Assembly (NCBI GenBank): GCA_030146905.1
Contig: JASLAV010001169.1
Span: 1 to 7,837, forward strand
Direction: 5' to 3'
DNA length: 7,837 bases
Origin: Lentzea sp.
GTDB lineage: Bacteria > Actinomycetota > Actinomycetes > Mycobacteriales > Pseudonocardiaceae
Below, piece after piece: positions 1 to 5,740 of this stretch. Position 1 is the stretch's first letter. The number at the start of each line of letters is the position of its first letter. The translations under genes were made by a program, and so were the position numbers. Below the pieces are notes generated by a model. The model was not told where the DNA came from. It ran no database searches and saw only the letters and a list, made by a program, of their open reading frames with translations.

Positions 1-15
1 GAAAGGCGGGGTCTC

Positions 16-786
16 ATGATCTTCTTCGAAGTCCTCGGCGGTCTCGTCGTGTTCGGAGGCCTCGGCCTCGCGATGAGCGCGAGAGTGATCAAGCAGTACG
101 AACAGGGACTGGTGTTCCGGTTCGGCAAGCTCCAGCAAGGCGTGCGCGGGCCGGGACTGACGATGCTGCTTCCCGGCGTCGACCAGCTGCGGAAGGTCAA
201 CCTGCAGATCGTCACCCTGCCCGTGCCCGCGCAGGACGGCATCACGCGCGACAACGTCACCGTGCGCGTCGACGCCGTCGTGTACTTCAAGGTCCAGGAC
301 CCGGCGAAGGCCGTGATCACCGTCGAGGACTACCGGTTCGCGATGCTGCAGGTGGCGCAGACGTCGTTGAGGTCGATCATCGGCAAGAGCGAGCTCGACG
401 ACCTGCTGTCCAACCGCGAGCGGCTCAACCAGGGCCTGGAGCTGATGATCGACACGCCCGCCCTGGAGTGGGGCATCGACATCGACAGGGTCGAGATCAA
501 GGACGTGGCGCTGCCGGAGAGCATGAAGCGCTCGATGTCACGGCAGGCGGAGGCCGAACGCGAACGCCGCGCGCGCATCATCACCGCGGACGGCGAGCTG
601 CAGGCGTCCAAGAAGCTGTCCGAGGCCGCGGGGACCATGGAGTCCACGCCCGGCGCGCTGCAGCTGCGGCTCCTGCAGACCATCGTCGAGGTGGCGGCGG
701 AGAAGAACTCGACGCTGGTGCTGCCGTTCCCGGTGGAGCTGCTGAGGTTCCTGGAGAAGAATTCCACCACCCAAACCCGGGACTGA
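16..786 (+). CDS. Slipin/stomatin-like SPFH-domain membrane protein
   Basis: This is a 256-residue protein of the stomatin/slipin (SPFH/band 7) family, membrane-anchored scaffolds that oligomerise and organise membrane microdomains or escort membrane proteases. A hydrophobic N-terminal segment (about residues 1-20) forms a hairpin or single membrane anchor. The SPFH core follows: EQGLVFRFGK (29-38), GPGLTMLLPGVD (46-57), the strand pair around ITRDNVTVRVDAVVYFKV (76-93) and the conserved LRSIIGKSELDDLLSNRE stretch (118-135). A charged helix rich in E, R and A (about 176-205) should be the coiled coil for oligomerisation. The ATG at 16 is preceded by a purine-rich GAAAGGCGGGG, a reasonable ribosome binding site. 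The length is normal for bacterial slipins. These are often paired with an NfeD-like protein, which would have to lie left of the window. It is convergent with the amine operon and probably unrelated to it. The family call is safe; the specific role is unknown. Confidence 0.93.
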   Translation: MIFFEVLGGLVVFGGLGLAMSARVIKQYEQGLVFRFGKLQQGVRGPGLTMLLPGVDQLRKVNLQIVTLPVPAQDGITRDNVTVRVDAVVYFKVQDPAKAVITVEDYRFAMLQVAQTSLRSIIGKSELDDLLSNRERLNQGLELMIDTPALEWGIDIDRVEIKDVALPESMKRSMSRQAEAERERRARIITADGELQASKKLSEAAGTMESTPGALQLRLLQTIVEVAAEKNSTLVLPFPVELLRFLEKNSTTQTRD

Positions 787-790
787 TCCC

Positions 791-806
791 GTGTTCATCT
801 GAACAC
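791..806 (+). terminator. Small inverted repeat just after the slipin stop codon
   Basis: GTGTTCA and TGAACAC flank two bases, starting four bases after the slipin stop codon. As RNA this gives a 6-bp stem (GTGTTC/GAACAC) with a 4-nt loop and no T-run after it. It could be a weak terminator or a binding site. The position favours the former, but the evidence is thin. Confidence 0.3.
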
Positions 807-894
807 AGGAAGTCATGATCGGGAGGTCGGCGGCAACAGCGAGCGATCACACAACACGGGACACGTCACGCGTTCTGCAGCGTCGCAGGTATTT

Positions 895-932
895 CCGGTC
901 GAAGGTTGCGGCGCCGCAACCTTCGCAACCGG
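895..932. terminator. Long palindrome, likely bidirectional terminator between convergent genes
   Basis: Positions 900-925 are a 26-bp perfect palindrome, built of CGAAGGTTGCGGC and its exact complement. The pairing continues with CCGGT at 895-899 against ACCGG at 928-932 after a two-base bulge, giving up to 18 paired bases before a tight loop is allowed for. It lies between the end of the plus-strand slipin gene and the end of the minus-strand oxidoreductase gene. That is the classic place for a shared terminator, and the symmetry serves both strands equally. There is no T-tract on either side, as is common in high-GC actinobacteria. A second small hairpin, AGCCG-agaa-CGGCT, lies at 937-950. 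Confidence 0.75.
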
Positions 933-1005
933 GAACAGCCGAGAACGGCTCGGAGACGCGCCACCAGTGTTCGCCGGCGCTGTGCGGCCAATCACCCCTT
1001 CGTCC

Positions 1006-2400
1006 TCAGCTGTCGAATCCCAGTCCCAGCCTGTCGAGAGTGCGCAGCCACAGGTTGCGCTTGCCCGCGTGGCGGTCCGCCCGGTCGAGGGACCACTTGG
1101 TGAGTCCGATTCCCGCTCGTGCCAGGGGATCCGGCGGGAACGGCAGGGGCTTCGTGCGCACCATGCTCAGTTCGGTGCGCGAAGTTCGTTCTCCCGCCAA
1201 CCGGTCGAGCATGACCTCCGCGCCGAAGCGGGTCGCACCCACGCCGAGGCCGGTGTAGCCGGCGACGTAGGCGACGTTGCCGGCGTACGCGGTGCCGAAG
1301 AACGCGGAGAAGCGGGAACTGGTGGCGATGGCGCCACCCCAGGAGTGGCTGAAGCGCAGTCCTTCCAGTTGCGGGAAGCACTGGAAGAAGTTCCTGGCCA
1401 GTGTCAGGTTGGTTTCCGGGCGCTGGTCGTGGTCGGCGGAGACGCGGCCGCCGTGGGGGTAGATCGCGTCGTAGCCTCCCCACAGGATTCTGTTGTCGGC
1501 GCTGAGCCGGAAGTAGTGGAAGCTGTTGGCCGAGTCGCTGAGCCCTTGGCGATTCCGCCACCCCACGGCGGCGAGTTGTTCGGCGTTCAACGGTTCGGTC
1601 ATCAGTGCGTAGTCGTAGACCGGGACGATGTAGGGCCGCACCCGTTTGAGCAGGGATGGGAACACGTTGGTGGCCAGTGCGACCTTGCGGGCGTGGACCT
1701 TGCCGTACGGGGTGTGAGCGGTCATGCCGGCCCCGTCTCGGCCGAGAGCCGAGACGGGACTGTTCTCGTGGATTCGCACGCCGAGGCCGGCTACGGCTCG
1801 TTTGAGGCCCCAGGCGAGTTTGGCGGGGTGGAGCATGGCCACGCCGTGCCGGTCGTGCAGTCCGCCGAGGAACGTGGGTGAGTCGACCTCGGCTCGCACC
1901 TGGTCACGGTCGAGGTAGTCCAGCCGGACACCGTGGCGGACGGCTACTTCGACCGCGTCGCGCAGTTCGCCGACCTGGTGGGGTTCGGTGGCCACGTCGA
2001 TCTCGCCGGTGCGTTCGAAGTCGCAGTCCAGCGAATAGCGGGCCACCGCGGCCTCGATTTCGTCGAGGTTGCGGGCGCCCAGTTCGGTGAGCCTGGTGAT
2101 CTCGGCCGGCCAGCGGTCGAGACCGTTGGCGAAACCGTGGGTGAGGCTGGCGGCGCAGAAACCGCCGTTGCGCCCGGAGGCGGCCCAGCCGATCTCCTTG
2201 GCCTCGATCAGGACCACGTCCCGCTGAGGGTCGCGTTCCTTCGCGATCAGCGCTGTCCACAAGCCTGTGTATCCGCCTCCGATCACGAGCAGGTCGCAGT
2301 GCTCCTCCCCTACCAGCGCGGGGCTGGCCGGCGGTCTGCCCGGATCGTCCAGCCAGAACGGTGCCGGCTGCGCCTCGGCGAGCGATCGTGCGGGGTCCAC
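1006..2400 (-). CDS. FAD-dependent oxidoreductase, DAO family (PuuB-like amine oxidase)
   Basis: This is a 464-residue flavoprotein of the D-amino-acid-oxidase (DAO) fold, most like the gamma-glutamylputrescine oxidoreductase type. It would oxidise a C-N bond of an amine or gamma-glutamyl amine, giving an aldehyde or imino product, and with O2 as acceptor, hydrogen peroxide. The FAD Rossmann motif GGGYTG is at 41-46, with the ribose-binding acidic residue at E66. The family segment SGRNGG is at 75-80, and the C-terminal flavin contact GYTGLGVG at 381-388. There is no signal peptide, so it should be cytoplasmic. The GTG at 2400 is the only upstream choice, because an in-frame TGA lies two codons before it. 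AAAGG sits about 11 bases upstream, a slightly long spacing. It is the last gene of the operon, 51 bp behind the DM13 gene and in front of the strong palindrome. The fold is certain; the exact substrate (gamma-glutamylputrescine, another amine or an amino acid) is inferred from its neighbours. Confidence 0.9.
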   Translation of the reverse strand: MDPARSLAEAQPAPFWLDDPGRPPASPALVGEEHCDLLVIGGGYTGLWTALIAKERDPQRDVVLIEAKEIGWAASGRNGGFCAASLTHGFANGLDRWPAEITRLTELGARNLDEIEAAVARYSLDCDFERTGEIDVATEPHQVGELRDAVEVAVRHGVRLDYLDRDQVRAEVDSPTFLGGLHDRHGVAMLHPAKLAWGLKRAVAGLGVRIHENSPVSALGRDGAGMTAHTPYGKVHARKVALATNVFPSLLKRVRPYIVPVYDYALMTEPLNAEQLAAVGWRNRQGLSDSANSFHYFRLSADNRILWGGYDAIYPHGGRVSADHDQRPETNLTLARNFFQCFPQLEGLRFSHSWGGAIATSSRFSAFFGTAYAGNVAYVAGYTGLGVGATRFGAEVMLDRLAGERTSRTELSMVRTKPLPFPPDPLARAGIGLTKWSLDRADRHAGKRNLWLRTLDRLGLGFDS

Positions 2401-2451
2401 GGCATTTCACACCTTTACGGGGTACGAGAGGACATCAGGGGAGGGAAGGGG

Positions 2452-2943
2452 TCAGCTGTTCAAATCTGCTGCACCGAAGGAAACGCGGAAGCGGGCGCAC
2501 CACAGGGAGACGCTGCCGAGCTTGGTCAGGTCGGCGTTGTCGGGGATGGTGTAGTTCTGGTCACCCTGGTCGCCTTTGAGCGGCCCGAGGTCGAGGTGGT
2601 CACCGTCGTCGAAGGCGAACCAGCCGCCGATCCCGGCTTGGACGGGCTGGTCCGACAGCCAGATCCGCACATCGGGCCCGAGGCTGGTGCTGAGGTTCTC
2701 CAGGCGGAGGGTGCGCGTGCCGTCGGGTGCTTCCAGCACCTGCACCGTGCCGCTGGTGTCGTGTTCGTGGGAGATGAGCGAGGCGTGGGCGGTGACCTCG
2801 CCGGCGGGGCTCGCCTCACGGACCGACTTGTTCATGAACAACAACCAGGGCTCGCTCACGACACCCATGAGCAGGGTCAGAATCCCCAGAGCTATTAGCA
2901 CTTTCCTGACCAACGGTTTCTTCAAAGTCGCAGGTACACGCAT
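2452..2943 (-). CDS. Membrane-anchored DM13-domain protein
   Basis: This is a 163-residue protein with a short basic N-terminus (KKPLVRK), one hydrophobic segment at about 14-37 that should act as an uncleaved anchor, and then an extracytoplasmic DM13 domain (about 46-160). The domain shows the family pattern: a beta-rich body with GTVQVLE (65-71), LRLENL (79-84), GPDVRIWLSD (89-98), and the terminal SVSLWCARFRVSFGAADL (144-161) with the single cysteine C149. DM13 is predicted in the literature to be a redox or electron-transfer domain built around a conserved cysteine; that role is not seen directly here. The ATG at 2943 has GAGGA six bases upstream. It lies 45 bp after the aldehyde dehydrogenase gene and 51 bp before the oxidoreductase gene, all in one direction, so it is co-transcribed. 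A surface protein between two cytoplasmic catabolic enzymes is unusual. Confidence 0.85.
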   Translation of the reverse strand: MRVPATLKKPLVRKVLIALGILTLLMGVVSEPWLLFMNKSVREASPAGEVTAHASLISHEHDTSGTVQVLEAPDGTRTLRLENLSTSLGPDVRIWLSDQPVQAGIGGWFAFDDGDHLDLGPLKGDQGDQNYTIPDNADLTKLGSVSLWCARFRVSFGAADLNS

Positions 2944-2988
2944 GACTGGTCCTCGTAGTTGTTGACGTGGTGGGCCTGCTCGCTCGGT

Positions 2989-4452
2989 TCAGCTGAGCTT
3001 GGCCATGACATGCTTGATGTTGGTGAAGTCCTCGAGCGCATACGCCGAGAGGTCCTTGCCGTAGCCGGACTGCCCGTAACCTCCGTGCGGCATCTCGGAG
3101 ACGAGCGGGAGGTGGTCGTTGATCCACACACAGCCGAAGCGCAGCGCACGGGAGACCCTCAACGCCCTGCCGACATCACGTGTCCAGACCGAGGACGCCA
3201 AGCCGTACGGAGTGCCGTTGGCGAACTCGATTGCCTGCGGCTCGCCGGAGAAGCGCTGCACGGTGATAACCGGCCCGAAGATCTCCGCTTGGCTGAGCTC
3301 GTCGTCCTGACGCACACCGACCACGACGGTCGGTTCGAGAAAACACCCCTGCTCTTCCGGACGGCGGCCACCGGTCACGATCTCGGTGTGGTCCGGCCTG
3401 CGGTCGAGGAACCCCTCGACCCTGGCACGTTGTGCTGCGGAGTTGAGCGGTCCCAGCGAGGTCAGCGGTGACATCGTGTCGCCGGTGCGGAAGTCACGCG
3501 CGTGCTCGACGAGTCCGGCCACCAGCTCGTCGTGGACACCGTCGGCCACCAGCACGCGCGTCGCCGCGGTGCAGTCCTGGCCCGCGTTGTAGTACCCGAC
3601 ACGGGTGATGATGTCGACGGCCGACTCCAGGTCCGCGTCGTCGAAGACGACGACGGGGGCCTTTCCGCCGAGTTCGAGGTGCACGCGCTTGAGGGTCTGC
3701 ACGGCGGCGGTCGCGACAGCACGGCCGGCACCGGCAGATCCGGTCAGCGCGATCATGTCGACGTCGGGGTGCCGCGCCAGCGACGCGCCGGTCCGGCCAT
3801 CACCGGTCACGACGTTGAGCACCCCCGGTGGCAGTTCCTCCGCCGCCAGCTCAGCCAGCATCAGCGTCGTGAGCGGAGTGGTCTCGGAGGGCTTGAGCAC
3901 GACCGTGTTCCCCGTCGCGAGCGCGGGGCCGATCTTCCAGGCGGCCATCTGCAGCGGGTAGTTCCATGGCGTGATCTGCCCGATCACGCCCACCGGTTCG
4001 CGGCGGACCATCGAGGTGTAGCCGTCGAGGTACTCGCCTGCCGCCCGTCCCTCCACGACGCGCGCGGCGCCCGCGAAGAATCGGAGGTTGTCGACGGAGG
4101 CTGCGACCTCCTGCACGGCCGCGGCGAGGGGTTTGCCCGCGTTGCGGGCTTCGACCCGGCTGATCTCGTCGGCGTTGTCCTCGACGCGGTCGGCGATGCG
4201 GCGCAGCGCGTCCGACCGGTCCTTGGGCGTGCTGCCGGACCACCGGGTGAACGCGTGCCGTGCCGCGGCGACGGCGAGATCGACCTCGGCCTCGGTGCCG
4301 CGTGGCGACCGGGCGAGCAGCTCACCGTTCGCGGGGTCGACGACGTCGTCGGCCTCACCAGCGGAGTCCACCGCTTCTCCGGCCACGTGGTGGCGCAGAA
4401 CCACGGCCGGAGACGGCTGGCCGGGTTTCGACGGGTTCGTGTTGACGGGCAT
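2989..4452 (-). CDS. patD: Gamma-aminobutyraldehyde dehydrogenase (PatD-type ALDH)
   Basis: This is an NAD(P)-dependent aldehyde dehydrogenase that should oxidise 4-aminobutyraldehyde, or a related aminoaldehyde, to the amino acid GABA in polyamine breakdown. Numbering from the start used here (487 residues), it has PWNYP with N164, the cofactor-binding LKPSE with K187, the Rossmann GSAGAG from 238, the general base E260 in ELGGKAP and the catalytic C294 in GQDCTA. Segments such as [24 protein letters not shown] and VSEMPHGG, and the C-terminal [19 protein letters not shown], closely match what I recall of E. coli PatD, which supports the aminoaldehyde subtype over other ALDHs. A longer frame is open to an ATG at 4521. 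That ATG lies inside a hairpin and has no ribosome binding site, whereas the ATG at 4452 has AGAAGGA six bases upstream. It is the second gene of the operon, 82 bp after the CMD gene. The subtype is inferred from recalled similarity, not from a search. Confidence 0.88.
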   Translation of the reverse strand: MPVNTNPSKPGQPSPAVVLRHHVAGEAVDSAGEADDVVDPANGELLARSPRGTEAEVDLAVAAARHAFTRWSGSTPKDRSDALRRIADRVEDNADEISRVEARNAGKPLAAAVQEVAASVDNLRFFAGAARVVEGRAAGEYLDGYTSMVRREPVGVIGQITPWNYPLQMAAWKIGPALATGNTVVLKPSETTPLTTLMLAELAAEELPPGVLNVVTGDGRTGASLARHPDVDMIALTGSAGAGRAVATAAVQTLKRVHLELGGKAPVVVFDDADLESAVDIITRVGYYNAGQDCTAATRVLVADGVHDELVAGLVEHARDFRTGDTMSPLTSLGPLNSAAQRARVEGFLDRRPDHTEIVTGGRRPEEQGCFLEPTVVVGVRQDDELSQAEIFGPVITVQRFSGEPQAIEFANGTPYGLASSVWTRDVGRALRVSRALRFGCVWINDHLPLVSEMPHGGYGQSGYGKDLSAYALEDFTNIKHVMAKLS

Positions 4453-4458
4453 GTCACG

Positions 4459-4465
4459 TCCTTCT
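4459..4465 (-). promoter_or_regulatory. Ribosome binding site fixing the aldehyde dehydrogenase start
   Basis: On the minus strand this reads AGAAGGA, six bases before the ATG at 4452. It decides for that start over the ATG 69 bases further upstream at 4521. Confidence 0.7.
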
Positions 4466-4485
4466 CGGTCGAGAGCGGTGCCACG

Positions 4486-4529
4486 GCGCTGCCATGTCGC
4501 CACCCAGGGTTGGAACGACATGGCAGCGC
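4486..4529 (-). terminator. Intercistronic 14-bp perfect hairpin between CMD and ALDH genes
   Basis: GCGCTGCCATGTCG (4486-4499) and its exact complement (4516-4529) enclose a 16-nt loop. The repeat begins five bases after the CMD stop codon and ends about 20 bases before the aldehyde dehydrogenase ribosome binding site. A stem this long and GC-rich would be very stable in the transcript. Without a T-tract it may act as a partial terminator (lowering expression of the downstream genes), as a 3' end protecting the first cistron, or as a regulator-binding site. The inverted repeat is seen directly; its function is inferred. Confidence 0.6.
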
Positions 4530-4534
4530 TCGGC

Positions 4535-5092
4535 TCAAACGGTTGCGGGATCCTCGACAGCGAACTCGACCGCCGGGAAGTCCAGCGGCACGTCGCTGAG
4601 GTGGTGCAGGTAGTTCGTCAGCGTGGTGGCGATCGCGTGACCGACGAGTTCAACGATCTCCGGATCGCCGTAGCCGGCCGCCCGCACCTCCGCCAGCTGG
4701 TCGTCCGACGGCCTCCCGCGATGCCGCACGACGCGCTGCACGAAGGTCAGCGCGGCCTGGACTTTCGGGTCCGACGCGTGTCCGGACCTGGCGGCGAGGA
4801 TGTCCTCTTCGGACACACCGAACTCCCGGGCGGTGTCGCTGTGTGCGGCGAGACAGTAGGCGCAGCGGTTCTCGTTGGCGACCGCGATCGCCAGCTGCTC
4901 ACCGACTTTGCCGCGGAAGGCGCCCTTGCCCAAAGCCCGGTCGAAGTCCAGCAGCGCACGGGTGAGCGGCGTCGACAGGGCGATGACCTCGCCCAGGTTG
5001 GGCACCCCGCCCCATGCTTTCCGCAGAAGGGCGCGAGCTTCCTGCTGTTGCGGATTCTGCGTTGACGGTCCTGCGGTTTCGATGCGCGACAA
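4535..5092 (-). CDS. Carboxymuconolactone decarboxylase (CMD)/AhpD-like family protein
   Basis: This is a 185-residue protein of the CMD/AhpD superfamily, all-alpha proteins that include peroxidase-like redox enzymes using a CxxC pair. The signature [20 protein letters not shown] carries E65, C77, C80 and H84. This fits the AhpD active-site spacing E-x11-C-x2-C-x3-H, so the redox site looks intact. That favours a peroxidase or thiol-redox role over true carboxymuconolactone decarboxylation. It starts with TTG at 5092, preceded by AGGAGGAG, which makes this start convincing; residues before E65 agree with the family's usual length. It is the first gene of a four-gene operon, directly behind the promoter/operator at 5118-5154. 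In an operon with an FAD oxidase it may remove peroxide or other oxidants made by amine oxidation. That role is inferred from context. Confidence 0.88.
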   Translation of the reverse strand: MSRIETAGPSTQNPQQQEARALLRKAWGGVPNLGEVIALSTPLTRALLDFDRALGKGAFRGKVGEQLAIAVANENRCAYCLAAHSDTAREFGVSEEDILAARSGHASDPKVQAALTFVQRVVRHRGRPSDDQLAEVRAAGYGDPEIVELVGHAIATTLTNYLHHLSDVPLDFPAVEFAVEDPATV

Positions 5093-5098
5093 CGGATT

Positions 5099-5106
5099 CT
5101 CCTCCT
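5099..5106 (-). promoter_or_regulatory. Strong ribosome binding site for the TTG-started CMD gene
   Basis: The minus strand reads AGGAGGAG, a near-perfect Shine-Dalgarno sequence six bases before the TTG at 5092. It supports the rare start codon. Confidence 0.75.
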
Positions 5107-5117
5107 GGACGAATGTC

Positions 5118-5154
5118 TGTACCAGACAGTACAGAGACTGTACTGCACGGTCAA
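5118..5154 (-). promoter_or_regulatory. Promoter with overlapping TetR-type operator for the CMD-ALDH-DM13-FAD operon
   Basis: Reading the minus strand, a -35 box TTGACC (5149-5154) and a -10 box TACTGT (5126-5131) are exactly 17 bp apart. Between and over them lies the perfect inverted repeat CAGTACAG-AGA-CTGTACTG (5127-5145, 8-bp arms). A third half-site, TGTAC, is at 5118-5122 near the likely transcription start. A dimer bound here would cover the -10 box and spacer, so repression is the natural reading. The aminotransferase gene has a near-copy at 7181-7217. The best candidate ligand-responsive repressor is the TetR protein at 7270-7837; that pairing is inferred. Confidence 0.8.
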
Positions 5155-5159
5155 GAAAA

Positions 5160-5699
5160 TTTGCGATTCAACGCAGGACAGCAGCTGCAACCGCAGAGCC
5201 GCGGATTCCGCAGCGAACTCAGCAGGGTTCTACGCGTAGGTGCCCCGCAGCGAGTGCCACTTCAAGTCCACCCTGGAACGGACGTGGCGCAGCACCGAAA
5301 CGCCCCTCAGCCGACGCGAGTTCCATTCCGGTCGCTCAAAGGGTTCCCGTCTGCCCTCTGCCCCATCACGGGGACGAGAAAGACGGATAGAGGTGTTGTC
5401 TTGCGCTGAGCACGGTCGAGGATCGACACCAACGCGTTGCGGGCGGCCACTCGGGCCGTCGACCGCCCAGTCCCCGGCCGATTCAGAAGGCAGCACAGCG
5501 TTGCCCAGGCGAACGTTGCGCTGCAGAGCCATCACTCAGGACGCCGTGGCAGGTCGACCATGTTCGACCCCGTCCGCGGGACCCTGCCCGCACAATGCGC
5601 CGGCAACACGTTCAGCTCCACCTCAAGCGCACCGCCAATGGGCTCGCTGCCTGCTGCCAGGCGGGCCGATCTACCGCTGGATGCCCTAGGCACATGACG
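5160..5699. other. About 540 bp with no recognisable gene
   Basis: This stretch between the operon promoter and the end of the aminotransferase unit holds only short frames (up to about 150 codons) on both strands. Their composition is unlike the genes around them: no GC-rich third-position bias, many Arg/Pro/Ser residues, no ribosome binding sites and no motif I recognise. I see no tRNA, insertion-sequence ends, direct repeats or promoter that I would defend. It may be a decayed gene or long spacer. A weak inverted repeat, GGGCGG/CCGCCC, lies near 5440-5467. Confidence 0.5.
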
Positions 5700-5728
5700 C
5701 CAACGATGGAGCCAGTCGCCATCGCTGG
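5700..5728 (-). terminator. Candidate terminator after the aminotransferase gene
   Basis: CCAACGATGG (5700-5709) and CCATCGCTGG (5719-5728) pair over ten positions in the minus-strand transcript, with one G-U wobble and a 9-nt loop. The hairpin begins 12 bases after the aminotransferase stop codon. No T-run follows. Confidence 0.55.
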
Positions 5729-5740
5729 CCCCGAGAGGCG

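Noticed and set aside
330..770. Minus-strand 146-codon frame within the slipin gene
   Set aside because: It is serine- and arginine-rich low-complexity sequence antisense to a clear SPFH protein.
967..2898. Two long plus-strand frames (967-1881 and 1933-2898) opposite the FAD oxidoreductase and DM13 genes
   Set aside because: They mirror real genes on the other strand, and their composition is typical of antisense frames in GC-rich DNA.
4453..4521. N-terminal extension of the aldehyde dehydrogenase from an ATG at 4521
   Set aside because: That ATG lies within the 14-bp hairpin and lacks a ribosome binding site. The extra 23 residues are unlike the family N-terminus, and AGAAGGA precedes the ATG at 4452.
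3502..4599. 365-codon plus-strand frame opposite the aldehyde dehydrogenase gene
   Set aside because: It lies on the complement of a certain ALDH gene, has no ribosome binding site or motif, and its length is explained by high GC content.
5230..5697. Short frames on both strands of the 5160-5699 gap considered as genes or transposase remnants
   Set aside because: There is no recognisable motif, coding bias or ribosome binding site, and no terminal inverted repeats or target duplications were seen.
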